64,000 nt of DNA from Streptomyces europaeiscabiei (GCF_036346855.1 NZ_CP107841.1:1178001-1242000), one strand, 5' to 3'; numbered from the stretch's first letter, positions 16,697 to 25,763 are shown. The notes: a model not told the origin generated them from the sequence alone. Numbers and translations: made by a program.

Positions 16697-17722
16697 TCAG
16701 TGGTGTCTGCGCCGGAGCCAGCCCAGCATGCCGCGTCGCCCCTCGGGAGCCGTGCCGGCCGTCGGCTGCTGGTTCCCGGGACGCCGCCCGCCCTGGGGTG
16801 GGTGCGGCGCCGGTCCCACTGCCACCACCGGAGTCTCGTGCCGGGCGGCGGCGCTCGACGCCGGCACCTTCCGGCGGGGCCTCGGTGCCAGTCGGTGGGC
16901 GCGGGCCTCGGCGAGGGACTGCCGGAGGTCCGTTTGCAGCCATTCGATCTCATCGGGGTCGTCGGCCGTCATGATCCGCGCGGTGATCTGCGCGGCGGGC
17001 GAGTCGGGCGGCCCGTGGTCGGCCCGTGCGGGCCGGTGGCGGTTCAGGTGGGCGCGCTCGTAGGGGTCCCCGACGATCTCCGCGACCTGGATCGGATCGA
17101 GCAGGGCGGCCGGGGCTGCGGCACGCCTCCAGGAGTCGTCGGCCTGCCGCAGCAGGAATCCGAGATACCGCCCTCGCCAGTTCCGGGGGCGCAGGTCCAG
17201 CCCCGCGTCCAGCTGACGCCTCCGGTCCTCCGGCATACGCCCCGTCAGCCATCGGGCGTTCTTCCCGTCGGCCGCGAACCGTCGCAGTTCGGCCGCCAGA
17301 TAGAGCCAGACCACGGCGCGGTAGCGGTTCAGGGAGAACGTGACCGGCGTGAGCAACCCCAGCCGTGCGAGGCGCATGAACCGAGAATGCGGCACGCCCA
17401 GGATCTCGGCGGCCGCGTGGGAACCCACGGCGTCGACCCGTCCCCGCAGCGCTTCCGGGAAGCCCTCCTCGGCACGGAGCCGGTCGATCTCCGCCCGCGT
17501 GATCCGACGGCCTCGGCCTCGGTCGTCGACTACTGTTCGCAGGCATCCCAGTTGTACGGCGAGGTCCAGTTCGCTTCGTTTCAGGCCCAGCTCGCGGGCG
17601 GCGCGGCTCAGTGCGAGGGTCCGGCCGGTCGCTCCGGCCGCGGCGACGCTCGGCGTGGTGAGCGTGGCGGGCTCGATGATCGTGGCGGGTGTGGCGGACT
17701 GTGTGACGGTGTCGCCGGACAT
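16697..17722 (-). CDS. Actinobacterial hypothetical protein with possible DNA-binding N-terminus
   Basis: From ATG 17722, preceded by GGGGGAGAA, the protein is 341 residues. The N-terminal half contains LALSRAARELGLKRSELDLAV, then RRITRAEIDRLRAEEG and SHAAAEILGVPHSRFMRLAR. Both read like MerR/excisionase-type helix-turn-helix units with an adjacent recognition strand. The C-terminal 80 residues are basic and low-complexity. It resembles a Streptomyces-specific family (possibly DUF6397, from memory). It is convergent with tesB, 10 bp between stops. The function is unknown; DNA binding is inference. Confidence 0.75.
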   Translation of the reverse strand: MSGDTVTQSATPATIIEPATLTTPSVAAAGATGRTLALSRAARELGLKRSELDLAVQLGCLRTVVDDRGRGRRITRAEIDRLRAEEGFPEALRGRVDAVGSHAAAEILGVPHSRFMRLARLGLLTPVTFSLNRYRAVVWLYLAAELRRFAADGKNARWLTGRMPEDRRRQLDAGLDLRPRNWRGRYLGFLLRQADDSWRRAAAPAALLDPIQVAEIVGDPYERAHLNRHRPARADHGPPDSPAAQITARIMTADDPDEIEWLQTDLRQSLAEARAHRLAPRPRRKVPASSAAARHETPVVAVGPAPHPPQGGRRPGNQQPTAGTAPEGRRGMLGWLRRRHH

Positions 17723-17815
17723 GACGGTTCTCCCCCGTGTGGTGCGGTGCTCGCGCCGGTCTCGCGCTCGCCTCGGGAAAAACCGTAGCCCGTTCGCCGA
17801 AAGTCGTGGCGGGCC

Positions 17816-17824
17816 TGTGGATAA
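17816..17824 (-). promoter_or_regulatory. Single DnaA-box-like nonamer
   Basis: TGTGGATAA, the complement of TTATCCACA, lies just upstream of the hypothetical gene starting at 17722. A single box has no necessary meaning. Confidence 0.3.
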
Positions 17825-17852
17825 CTCTGTCCGCAACCATGAAACCAGCAGG

Positions 17853-18266
17853 TCAGCGGTCTATCGTGGCCGAGCGTTCGGGCTGGCGGGCGTCCACTCG
17901 GAGGTGCTCGCCCACGCGATTCACCAGCAGCGTCATCTCGTAGGCGATCTGCCCGATGTCCGCCTCCGCGGCGCTGAGCACGCACAGGCAGCTACCCGGT
18001 CCGGCCGCGGTGACGAAGAGCACCGCGTCGTCGAACTCGATCATCGTCTGCCGTACGCCACCGGCTCCGAAGTGGCGGCCCGAGCCCTTGGCGAGGCTGT
18101 GCAGTCCCGACGAGACCGCGGCAAGGTGTTCGGAGTCCTCGCGCCGCAGGCCGGTGCTCGCCGCGGTGACGAGCCCGTCGTTGGACAGCACCAAGGCGTG
18201 CCGTATGGGGTCCACGCGCTCGGTCAGGTCGTCCAGCAGCCAACCGAGTCCCGCGTTCTGCACCAT
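17853..18266 (-). CDS. Roadblock/LC7 protein, second CvnB-like copy of the conservon
   Basis: The 137-residue protein (ATG 18266, GGAGTAGGAACG upstream) is a Roadblock/LC7 domain protein. It shares long stretches with the other CvnB-like protein of this locus: LGWLLDDL, RHALVLSNDGL, REDSEHLAAVSSGLHSLAKG, GRHFGAGGVRQTMIE and IGQIAYEMTLLVNRVGEHL. In conservons such proteins associate with the small GTPase and sensor component at the membrane. It lies about 225 bp downstream of cvnD on the same strand, so it probably has its own promoter or is at the end of the operon. Confidence 0.88.
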   Translation of the reverse strand: MVQNAGLGWLLDDLTERVDPIRHALVLSNDGLVTAASTGLRREDSEHLAAVSSGLHSLAKGSGRHFGAGGVRQTMIEFDDAVLFVTAAGPGSCLCVLSAAEADIGQIAYEMTLLVNRVGEHLRVDARQPERSATIDR

Positions 18267-18491
18267 CGTTCCTACTCCCCGTTTCGTCGTTCCCCCCTGG
18301 CAAGGAGGATCCGACGATTCAGCCTTCCCCACTGCTGCCGTCGGAGCAAGCAGAAGGGGGACATGGCAAGGAAGATGACCGACAAGGCACGGCGGCTCTT
18401 CTTCCCGAACGGCGACAACAGGTGCTTCCCCAACCGAAACAGCGGTGTCAAGGGACGGAAACCGGCCAGGAACGGGCGTGTTGACGCCGGT

Positions 18492-19097
18492 TCAGCCCAC
18501 GGAGTCGAGCAGCCGGGCCGTGTGCATCCGTCCGGCGTATTCGACGAGCCGTATCAGTACTTCCTTCCCCGAGTCTCGGTCCCGGGCGTCGCAGAGGACC
18601 ACGGGGGTGCCCTGGTCGAGGTCGAGGGCGCGGGAGACGTCGGGGGCGTCGTGCGCGCGGGCTCCCGAGAAGCAGTTGACGGCGACCACGAACGGGATGT
18701 GGCGGTGCTCGAAGTAGTCCACGGCCGGGAAGCAGTCCTGCAGTCGCCTCGTGTCGGCGAGGACGACGGCACCTAACGCTCCTTGTGCCAACTCGTCCCA
18801 CAGGAACCAGAACCGGTCCTGGCCCGGTGTGCCGAACAGGTAGAGCGAGAGCCCGGACCTGATGGTGATGCGCCCGAAATCCATGGCGACGGTGGTGGTG
18901 ACCTTCTGATCCACCCCGTCGGTGTCGTCCACCGACTGGCCCACCTCGCTCAGGAGTTCCTCGGTGCGCAGAGGCCTGATCTCGCTGACCGCGCCGACCA
19001 GGGTGGTTTTGCCGACGCCGAATCCACCGGCGACGAGGATCTTCAATGCCAGGGCGCCCGTGTCGCCCTGTGTCTCATCGGAGTGCTCGGAGACCAT
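18492..19097 (-). CDS. cvnD: Conservon GTPase (CvnD-like, ATP/GTP-binding protein)
   Basis: The 201-residue P-loop protein has G1 GGFGVGKTTLVGAVSEI (near residue 25), followed by RTEELLSEVG, KVTTTVAMDFGR, the G3-equivalent LFGTPGQDRFWFLWDEL and VAVNCFSGA in place of NKxD. This is the standard CvnD sequence pattern. In Streptomyces these Ras/MglA-like switches act with the kinase-like CvnA and the Roadblock and DUF742 proteins in a membrane-associated signalling complex linked to development and secondary metabolism. About 200 bp separate it from cvnC, whereas the other genes of the locus overlap. Confidence 0.92.
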   Translation of the reverse strand: MVSEHSDETQGDTGALALKILVAGGFGVGKTTLVGAVSEIRPLRTEELLSEVGQSVDDTDGVDQKVTTTVAMDFGRITIRSGLSLYLFGTPGQDRFWFLWDELAQGALGAVVLADTRRLQDCFPAVDYFEHRHIPFVVAVNCFSGARAHDAPDVSRALDLDQGTPVVLCDARDRDSGKEVLIRLVEYAGRMHTARLLDSVG

Positions 19098-19298
19098 CGA
19101 TCACTTCTCTCGGGAGTGTCGGCCGCGGTCGACATCGGTACGGCTGCATCCGTACGGCTGTGAGGAGTCAGCATCATGGCAACTGCCACTCCTTCGCGTG
19201 GCGTTGGACCGTTTTTTCATATCAACGACCGCTTTGTTCATGTTCGGTACCGGGTGGAGGCACAACTCGGTACGTGCTGGACCCGACTGCTCGTTCAT
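19098..19298 (-). other. Gap between cvnC and cvnD with a 65-codon open frame
   Basis: On the minus strand an ATG (19298) directly follows the cvnC stop codon and its frame ends (19101) three nt before the cvnD start, filling the gap exactly. The predicted peptide has 65 residues and includes NMNKAVVDMKKRS. Its third-position GC is low for this genome and it resembles nothing I know. It could be a leader, a coupled small ORF or chance. An internal AT-rich stretch could also hold a cvnD promoter. Confidence 0.25.
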
Positions 19299-19739
19299 CT
19301 ACAGCGCCCGCAGCCCCTCGATCACCTCACGCAGGATCCGTTCGTCCGGCAACTGCGCGGGCGGTACGGGGCGGCTGACGGTGACGCGGCCCAGTTCCAG
19401 GAGGTCGCCGAGGAGTACCCGCACCACTCCGACGGGCAGATCGGCGCCCGCGGCAAGTTCGGCGACCGACTGGGTCTCGGTGCGGCACAGTTCGGCGAGT
19501 GCGCGGTGTTCCGGGCCGAGCGAGGTGTCAACGTCGGCACCGGGTGCACCGCTGTCGAGCGAGACCAGTGCGATCAGGTCGAAGTGGGCCCCGTTCGGGC
19601 CGGGCCGGGTACGGCCGCCCGTCATGGCGTAGGGGCGGACGAGGGGTCCGGCCTCGTTGTCGTACCACCGGCTGCCCGGCGGCTCGTGCGAAGCGCCTGT
19701 GCTTCCTTCGGTCATGAGCACGGCCCGTCCCTGGTTCAT
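19299..19739 (-). CDS. cvnC: DUF742 protein (CvnC-like)
   Basis: The 146-residue protein has the DUF742 hallmarks: SRWYDNEAGPLVRPYAMTGG at the N-terminus, then FDLIALVSLD, LGPEHRALAELCRTETQSVA, AGADLPVGVVRVLLGDLLEL and the end DERILREVIEGLRAL. The central part looks like a winged helix-turn-helix. In conservons this protein works with the Roadblock protein and GTPase. Its ATG overlaps the cvnB stop by 4 nt. Confidence 0.92.
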   Translation of the reverse strand: MNQGRAVLMTEGSTGASHEPPGSRWYDNEAGPLVRPYAMTGGRTRPGPNGAHFDLIALVSLDSGAPGADVDTSLGPEHRALAELCRTETQSVAELAAGADLPVGVVRVLLGDLLELGRVTVSRPVPPAQLPDERILREVIEGLRAL

Positions 19740-20173
19740 CCGGCCGCGGGCGGACGCGCGCCGGAGCGGGTCGGTGTGTAGAGGTGCTCCCCGACGCGTT
19801 TCACCAACCGCGCCATCTCGTAGGCGACCAGCCCGATGTCGGCCGTGACCGAGGTCAGGACGGCGAGGCAGGAGCCGTCGCCGGCTGCGGCCACGAAGAG
19901 GAAGCCGTCGTCCATTTCCACCATGGTCTGACGTACGCCGCCGGCACCGAAGTGGCGGCCCGTGCCCTTGGCGAGGCTGTGGAAGCCGGAGGCGACGGCG
20001 GCCAGGTGCTCGGCGTCCTCGCGCTTGAGGTCGCTGGAGGCGCCGACCGCAAGTCCGTCGTTGGACAGCACCACGGCGTGCCGTACCTCGCGTACGCGCA
20101 GTACCAAGTCGTCCAGCAGCCAGTCGAGTTCACCGGACCGCTCGGTGGCCCTGGTGCTCGGGTCCTGGATCAT
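19736..20173 (-). CDS. cvnB: Roadblock/LC7 protein (CvnB-like)
   Basis: The 145-residue protein begins MIQDPSTRATERSGELDWLL and contains the Roadblock/LC7 signature (VVLSNDGLAVGASSDLKRED, HFGAGGVRQTMVEMDDGFLF, DIGLVAYEMARLVKRVGEHL). AAGGAGA precedes the ATG by 6 nt and the start overlaps the cvnA stop (ATGA). It is expected to bind the CvnD GTPase. The open frame continues upstream antisense-free through cvnA, but that is a GC-rich artefact. Confidence 0.92.
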   Translation of the reverse strand: MIQDPSTRATERSGELDWLLDDLVLRVREVRHAVVLSNDGLAVGASSDLKREDAEHLAAVASGFHSLAKGTGRHFGAGGVRQTMVEMDDGFLFVAAAGDGSCLAVLTSVTADIGLVAYEMARLVKRVGEHLYTPTRSGARPPAAG

Positions 20174-22704
20174 GCGGGGTCTCCTTCGCTGCTGTCGCTG
20201 CCCGTCGCAGGGCCGCGGGTGACGCCTGAGCCGGGTGCTCTGCCGCCGCCTCGTACCCAGCCGTCGCGGTAGGCCGCCATGCGGTCCCGTACGAGTTCCG
20301 GGGTGCGTTCGTCGTCGGCCCGGGAGGGTGCCGTCGACGTGGGTTGACCAGCGCGCTGTTCGCGCAGCTGGGGTGCGAGGTGCGCCTGGCGTACGCGCCG
20401 CGGCAGTTCGTCGGTGCGTTCCGGTTCCGGCGGGTGGCGGTGCGGCCGGAGAGCGGTGACGCCGGGCGGCGGCTCGGGCGGGCCGTCGGCCGTGGTCCGC
20501 CCGGCGGAGGCGACCGGGGCCATGAGGGCGCGCCGGTCGGCGGACCGTTCGACGGGTTCCTGGTGCGGGACGGCGGCCACACGCGCGTACTCGCGTTCCT
20601 CGGGCTGCGGCCGTGCTTCGGCGGTGGCGCCGGGGGAACGTTCCGGCAGGCCGCTGTGGAGCAGGGGGGTGGGGAGGAGGACCACCGCGGTGGTGCCGCC
20701 GTAGGGCGAGGTCCGAAGGTGGACCTTGATGCCGTGGCGGGCGGAGAGGCGGCTCACCACGAACAGGCCGAGCCGGTCGCTGTCGAAGAGGTCGAGCGCC
20801 TCGGACTGTTCGATGCGGCGATTGGCTTCGGCGAGGGTCTCCTTGCCCATGCCGAGCCCCCGGTCCTCGACCTCCACGGCGTATCCGTTGCCGACCGGTT
20901 CCCCGGTGATTCGCACGCGCGTGTGGGGTGGCGAGAACTGAGCGGCGTTCTCCACGAGTTCCGCCAGGAGGTGGGTGAGGTCGGCGACCGCGGTGCCGAC
21001 GATCTTCGCCTCGGGGAGTTGCCGTACCTCCACGCGCGCGTAGTCCTCGATCTCGGAGACGGCCGCGCGGACCACGTTCGTCAGGGAGACAGGCAGGCGC
21101 CAGGCGCGTCCAGGAGCGGCTCCGGAGAGGATGATCAGGCTCTCCGCGTGGCGTCGCATACGCGTGGTGAGGTGGTCGAGGCGGAAGAGGTCGCTGAGTT
21201 CGTCGGGGTCGTCGGAGCGTCGTTCCATGCTGTCGAGCAGGCTCAGTTGGCGGTGCACGAGGACCTGGCTGCGGCGTGCGAGGTTGACGAAGACGCCGGA
21301 GATGCCGCCTGCGAGTTCGGCGCGCTCGACCGCCGCTCTCAGGGCCGCTCGGTGCACGGTGCCGAGGGCCTCGGCGACCTGACCGGTCTCGTCCTCCGCG
21401 AGGGGTCCCGACGGGGCCTCGCCGTCGATGTCGATCTCCTCTCCGGCGCGCAGTCTTCGCATGGCGTGGGGGAGTTTGCGGCGGGCGATCTCCAGGGCGT
21501 CGTTGCGCAGGCTGACCAGCTCGACGACCAGTCCGCGTCCGATGCGTACGGAGATGACGAGGGAGGCTGCGACGGCGGCAAGGCCCAGGAGCACCGCGGC
21601 CCCCGCCGGGGTCAGCAGGGCGCGGGTGAACGGGTCGGCGCGGTCGGCGACGTCTCGTCCGGCGTCGGACTCGATGGCGCGCATGTCGTCCCGCACGCGC
21701 GCGTGGGCAAATTTCCAGGCTGCCTCGGGAGCGGCTTGGAGCGCCTGGGCTCCGGGGTGGCTCGCGAGTACCTCGTCCTCGACGGCGCGCAGGTCGGCGT
21801 AGGCGCTTCCTCCGGCGAGTTCCTGCCAGGCGGCACGTTCGGGGCCGCGCAGATCGACACCGGCGGCTTCGGTCAGAGTGCGACGGGTGTCGACGGCGCC
21901 GGTGAACAGGCGCAACCGTTCGCGGTCGAGGGTTCCGGCCAGGTGGGCGCCGGCCAGGACCGCGTCCTCCTGGGCCAGTGCCTCTCCCGCGCGGGAGAAC
22001 TCGAGCAGCACGCGCGCGTCGGAGCCGAGGTCGGCGTCCTGGATGCCGGTGAGCGCGCCGCCCACACCGAAGGCCGTGGAGATGGTCTTGCTGTACCGCT
22101 CGTAGGTCTCGGTCCAGCTGCTGCTGCGGTCGAGCACCGCCGTTCGCAGCACTCGCAGTTGTCCGGCTCCGGTCACGAAGCCGGTGAGGCGTTCGGCCAC
22201 TCCTGGGGGCAGGTCGGTGCCGTCGGCGATGGTGTGCCGGTCCCCCAGGCGCAGGGCGTCGACCGCCCGGTCGGTACGTCGCGCCAGTTTCCGCAGCACG
22301 CTCTCCCGCTCGGCGGAGGGCCCGGTGGCGTAGCGTACGGCGGCCACACGCTCGGCCTGGAGCGCCGCGACGGCGTCGGCGACGGGGCCGCGCACGGAGG
22401 CGTCGACGCGCTGCGACTGCCGGATGCGGGCGACGTCCTGGGCGGTGGTGACGGTGGCGTACGCCCACAGGGCGAGCAGGGAGACGACGGGCACCATGAG
22501 CAGGCAGACGATCTTGGCCCGGACGGTGCGGGGGCGTATGTGCCATCGTCCCGCGCGTGTGGGCGGCCCGATCGTCGGGGCGCCACTCTCGTCAGGGTCG
22601 ATGCGCTCGTCGGCGGGAGGTCCGGCATGGGCGCGGCGGCCGCGTATCGCGGGCTGGGGCGGCGTCTCGGCGCCGGCTGTCGGGGTCCTGCGGGGTGTAC
22701 GCAT
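20170..22704 (-). CDS. cvnA: Conservon sensor, nitrate-sensor-type histidine-kinase-like protein (CvnA)
   Basis: The 844-residue membrane protein has a first membrane segment near residues 65-85 (IVCLLMVPVVSLLALWAYA) and an extracytoplasmic NIT-type helical sensor (about 90-330). A second membrane segment (AAVLLGLAAVAASLVISVRIG) precedes a HAMP-like region and a histidine-kinase-like module. LDHLTTRMRRHAESL takes the dimerisation-box position; the N-box is HLLAELVENAAQFSPPHTRV and the G-box DRGLGMGKETL. The last 200 residues are a Pro/Arg/Glu-rich tail typical of CvnA. It heads the overlapping cvnA-B-C unit, 61 bp after the MHYT gene. Confidence 0.92.
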   Translation of the reverse strand: MRTPRRTPTAGAETPPQPAIRGRRAHAGPPADERIDPDESGAPTIGPPTRAGRWHIRPRTVRAKIVCLLMVPVVSLLALWAYATVTTAQDVARIRQSQRVDASVRGPVADAVAALQAERVAAVRYATGPSAERESVLRKLARRTDRAVDALRLGDRHTIADGTDLPPGVAERLTGFVTGAGQLRVLRTAVLDRSSSWTETYERYSKTISTAFGVGGALTGIQDADLGSDARVLLEFSRAGEALAQEDAVLAGAHLAGTLDRERLRLFTGAVDTRRTLTEAAGVDLRGPERAAWQELAGGSAYADLRAVEDEVLASHPGAQALQAAPEAAWKFAHARVRDDMRAIESDAGRDVADRADPFTRALLTPAGAAVLLGLAAVAASLVISVRIGRGLVVELVSLRNDALEIARRKLPHAMRRLRAGEEIDIDGEAPSGPLAEDETGQVAEALGTVHRAALRAAVERAELAGGISGVFVNLARRSQVLVHRQLSLLDSMERRSDDPDELSDLFRLDHLTTRMRRHAESLIILSGAAPGRAWRLPVSLTNVVRAAVSEIEDYARVEVRQLPEAKIVGTAVADLTHLLAELVENAAQFSPPHTRVRITGEPVGNGYAVEVEDRGLGMGKETLAEANRRIEQSEALDLFDSDRLGLFVVSRLSARHGIKVHLRTSPYGGTTAVVLLPTPLLHSGLPERSPGATAEARPQPEEREYARVAAVPHQEPVERSADRRALMAPVASAGRTTADGPPEPPPGVTALRPHRHPPEPERTDELPRRVRQAHLAPQLREQRAGQPTSTAPSRADDERTPELVRDRMAAYRDGWVRGGGRAPGSGVTRGPATGSDSSEGDPA

Positions 22705-22765
22705 GGCCTCCTCGCTCGGAGTGGTTCGGGGGCGGGCCTCGAAGGCCGCCGCGCGCGGCTAGCGG

Positions 22766-23542
22766 CTAGTGGGCGGCGGCGCTCTCGACCGGCCGCTGGG
22801 CCGACTCGGATGCCTCGCGCTCGCCGGCCGTCGGCGACAGAGCGACGAACGCCGAGGTGAGGAAGAGGTAGGACCCGAGGCCGACGGCGAGGGGGAAGAT
22901 GAACTGCATCGCCGTGGCCCCGGGCAGGACCGCCCCGGACGGAGTGACCTCCACACGCACCGCCCACATCGCGGTGTAGTGCATGCTGCTCACCGCCGCA
23001 CCCATGACCAGGGACGCGACGGTGACCGCGATGGGCGACTTGATGTTGAGTGCCGCCCAGAGGGCGGCGGTCGCCGCGACCACGGCGATCACGACGGACA
23101 GTGCGACGAGTGCCGGGTCGTAGGTCACGTCACCGTGCAGCCGAACGGCCGCCATGCCCAGGTAGTGCATGCTCGCGACGCCCAGGCCGGTGGTCAGCCC
23201 GCCCAGGAGGAGCGCTCGTGCGCGGTCCTGGCTGTAGCCGACGGCGAAGACTCCGGCACAGACCACGATCATGGCGACGAGGAGGCTCAGGATGGTCAGC
23301 GGCACGTTGTAGCGGATCTCGGTGCCGCTGACGCCGAAGCCGAGCATCGCCACGAAGTGCATGGTCCAGATGCCGGTGCCGATCGCCGAGGCAGCGGTCA
23401 CGAGCCAGTTGCGGCGGGACCTGCCGGTCGTGCCGAGCGCGCGGACCGTGCAGCGCAGGCCGAGCGCGGCGCCGATGGAGGCCATGACGTACGACAGTGC
23501 GGGGGTCAGCCAGCCGAAGGTGGCGTGGTCCAGGTGTCCCAT
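22766..23542 (-). CDS. MHYT-domain membrane sensor protein
   Basis: The 258-residue protein has seven predicted membrane helices and three MHYT-type repeats: MHFVAMLGFG, MHYLGMAAVRLHG and MHYTAMWAVRVE, each with the conserved Met and His thought to bind copper or sense diatomic gases. It has no cytoplasmic output domain. Standalone MHYT proteins are found next to conservons, and here the gene is 61 bp upstream of cvnA on the same strand, so it may provide an input to that complex. Confidence 0.9.
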   Translation of the reverse strand: MGHLDHATFGWLTPALSYVMASIGAALGLRCTVRALGTTGRSRRNWLVTAASAIGTGIWTMHFVAMLGFGVSGTEIRYNVPLTILSLLVAMIVVCAGVFAVGYSQDRARALLLGGLTTGLGVASMHYLGMAAVRLHGDVTYDPALVALSVVIAVVAATAALWAALNIKSPIAVTVASLVMGAAVSSMHYTAMWAVRVEVTPSGAVLPGATAMQFIFPLAVGLGSYLFLTSAFVALSPTAGEREASESAQRPVESAAAH

Positions 23543-23685
23543 GGCTCCGGGACGCTAGTGGGGGCACGGGAGCACGGAGGGGGCGCATTTCGAAAGGTGC
23601 CGGAATGTGGCGCATATATGCACTGCAACGATCGCCTGCCGTCCGAACGTGTACGTCGTTTCCCGGACCTTTCCGGTGAGAGATC

Positions 23686-24294
23686 ATGCGGAGCATGAGC
23701 GACGACCACACACACGTCCAGGAGTTCTTCACAGCACGAGCGGCCCACTGGGACGCCCGGTTCCCCGACGACGGACCCCCCTATGCCGCAGCGGTCGCCG
23801 AGCTCGGTCTGGGCACGGGTGACCGGGTGCTCGACGCGGGGTGCGGTACGGGACGGGCCCTGACGCCGTTGCGCGCCGCCGTGGGGCCTTCCGGAGTGGT
23901 GCTCGGTGCCGATCTGACACCCGCCATGCTGGAGGCCGCCGTACGGGCCGGACGGGACCGCGACGGGCAACTGCTGCTCGCCGACGTGGCCGGGCTGCCG
24001 CTGCGTGACGAGTCACTGGACGCGGTGTTCGCCGCAGGGCTCGTCGCGCATCTCCCGAACCCCACCGAGAACCTGCGGGAGCTGGCGAGAGTGGTCCGGC
24101 CGGGCGGCACTCTGGCGCTCTTCCACCCCATCGGCCGCGCGGCACTCGCGGCGCGTCAGGGGCGGCAGATCACCCCGGCCGACCTGCGCGCCGAGGCGAA
24201 CCTCGGCCCACTGCTGACCGCTTCGGGCTGGCACATGACGTCGTACGTCGACGAGGACACCCGTTTCCTAGCGCTCGCCGCGCGCGTCGGCTGA
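23686..24294 (+). CDS. Class I SAM-dependent methyltransferase
   Basis: The 202-residue protein has the Rossmann methyltransferase motifs: motif I VLDAGCGTGRALTPL, motif II region GVVLGADLTPAMLEAA, motif III LLLADVAGLPLRDESLD and motif IV AAGLVAHLPNPTENLRELARVVRPGG, as in UbiE/Methyltransf_11 enzymes. The acceptor is unknown. A second ATG at 23695 (MSDDHTHVQEFF) is an equally good start. It is divergent from the MHYT gene. Confidence 0.88.
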   Translation: MRSMSDDHTHVQEFFTARAAHWDARFPDDGPPYAAAVAELGLGTGDRVLDAGCGTGRALTPLRAAVGPSGVVLGADLTPAMLEAAVRAGRDRDGQLLLADVAGLPLRDESLDAVFAAGLVAHLPNPTENLRELARVVRPGGTLALFHPIGRAALAARQGRQITPADLRAEANLGPLLTASGWHMTSYVDEDTRFLALAARVG

Positions 24295-24447
24295 GCCCCG
24301 GCACCGTCCGGGAGGGTCCCGCCACGCCGCGTCCTGAATGCGCCGTTCGCAGGGCTTCACCCCACCCTTCCCTCTTCTGCGGCCGCAGCTCCGTCTCTAC
24401 GTTGAGTAGGACGGCTGTGATACCGACGCGGGGGGTAGGTAGTCCGT

Positions 24448-24744
24448 ATGTTCGACAATGCTCGCAAGTCCTTCGGTAGATTTTTCGACTCGTTGCGCAC
24501 GGAGAGCACCGCACAGGAGGCGAAGCGCACGCACAACCTGTTCGAGGCAGCCGCCGCCTACATCTCGGCGTGCGCCGAGGACGACCAGGAACAGATCGAC
24601 GAGGCCGTGACCTGGGTGTCGCCCGAGGCCCTGTCGTTCGGGGTCAGCGAGCTGGCGTGCCGGGCGGTCATCGCGCTCGCACGGGAGCGGGACGAGTCGC
24701 CGCAGACGGTCGCGCGGTCACTTCTGGGGCTGCCCGCCGCCTGA
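24448..24744 (+). CDS. Small conserved-looking hypothetical protein
   Basis: A 98-residue soluble helical protein (MFDNARKSFGRFFDSLRTES, then TWVSPEALSFGVSELACRAV and ARERDESPQTVARSLLGL). Codon bias is normal for the genome. I do not recognise a family; the C-terminal SPQTVARSLLG pattern is seen in short streptomycete proteins of unknown function. Confidence 0.65.
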   Translation: MFDNARKSFGRFFDSLRTESTAQEAKRTHNLFEAAAAYISACAEDDQEQIDEAVTWVSPEALSFGVSELACRAVIALARERDESPQTVARSLLGLPAA

Positions 24745-24881
24745 ACGAATGAGGATCTCCGGCCGATTCGCCCCGGTCCACCCGGTCACCGCAGCTCCGC
24801 ACGGGGTTCGCACCCGTGACAAGGGCCCGTCGGGCGCATTAGGGTGCGCCGACGAACGAGCGAGAGCCAGGGGAGGCCGGC

Positions 24882-25748
24882 ATGGCCGGGACGGACGACG
24901 ACGCCGTCACCGCCGGGGACGACGACGCGCTGTATGTGCTGACGGCGGTACTGCTCACGCCCGCGAACTTCCCCAGCGTGCTGGGCGACGACTATCCGGA
25001 GGCCTGCGCGGCCCTCGGCCTCGCACCGCTCGCCGACGGGTACGGAATCGTCCTGGGGCAGGACGGCGAGGGTGCCAGGTGGACTGTGGCGGTGGACGAC
25101 GTGTCGCTGGTGGCCGTGGCCATCGCGTCGTGGGACTGCGGCATGGAGTACGACCTGTCACCCGACGAGGACTCGGTCGTGGCCGCGCTGCCCGGCTGGC
25201 CCCTCGCGGTCGCGGTCGCGGCCCCCGGGGTGCCCGCCCCGCACGACCCCGATCCGGAGGTCTCGGACCTGCCACCGCTGAGCCCACCGGACACCGGCAC
25301 CTGGGGTCCCGCCCAGCGGCGTCTGGGCGCAGACGAGATCGCGCTGCAGTGGGCCAGGTGGCGGGAGCAGATCGACGACTCCGCGTTCGCCGGGCAGGAC
25401 GGGGCGAGCCGGTCGGCGACCGGTGACGCGACTGATTCGGGGGTGGCGACGGACTCCGGTGAGGGAGACCGGGGCGTTCCCCGCACGGGCATCCGGCGCG
25501 TTCTCGCGGAGGCACGCGCGTACGTGGAGTCCCCTCCGCCCCTCGGGCGGGTGCGCTCCTCGTTCGCGCCGGGCGACGCCCGGACCCTCCGTGCCGACGG
25601 TCCCGGCTGGTCGCTGGTGGCCAGGACCGATGACATCGCGTTCGTCCTTCTCGACGACGAACCCGGCGAAGTACTGCCGGTGGGCCGAGGGCCGGAGCTG
25701 CCCGGTCTCCTGGAGTCCCTCGACAAGATCGCCGTACGCCCGAACTGA
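24882..25748 (+). CDS. Hypothetical acidic protein
   Basis: The 288-residue protein starts with an ATG preceded by GGGGAGG at 5 nt. It is acidic, without signal peptide or membrane segments. The N-terminal 120 residues look like a compact alpha/beta domain (ALYVLTAVLLTPANFPSVLG, RWTVAVDDVSLVAVAIASWD). A Pro/Asp-rich linker leads to a C-terminal domain ending WSLVARTDDIAFVLLDDEPG and GRGPELPGLLESLDKIAVRP. I do not recognise the family. Confidence 0.7.
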   Translation: MAGTDDDAVTAGDDDALYVLTAVLLTPANFPSVLGDDYPEACAALGLAPLADGYGIVLGQDGEGARWTVAVDDVSLVAVAIASWDCGMEYDLSPDEDSVVAALPGWPLAVAVAAPGVPAPHDPDPEVSDLPPLSPPDTGTWGPAQRRLGADEIALQWARWREQIDDSAFAGQDGASRSATGDATDSGVATDSGEGDRGVPRTGIRRVLAEARAYVESPPPLGRVRSSFAPGDARTLRADGPGWSLVARTDDIAFVLLDDEPGEVLPVGRGPELPGLLESLDKIAVRPN

Positions 25749-25763
25749 GCCGATGTGCCGCCG

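Noticed and set aside
19736..22546. A 936-codon frame that includes cvnB
   Set aside because: Only its last 145 codons are the Roadblock protein, with its own ribosome-binding site. The rest is an out-of-frame reading of cvnA.
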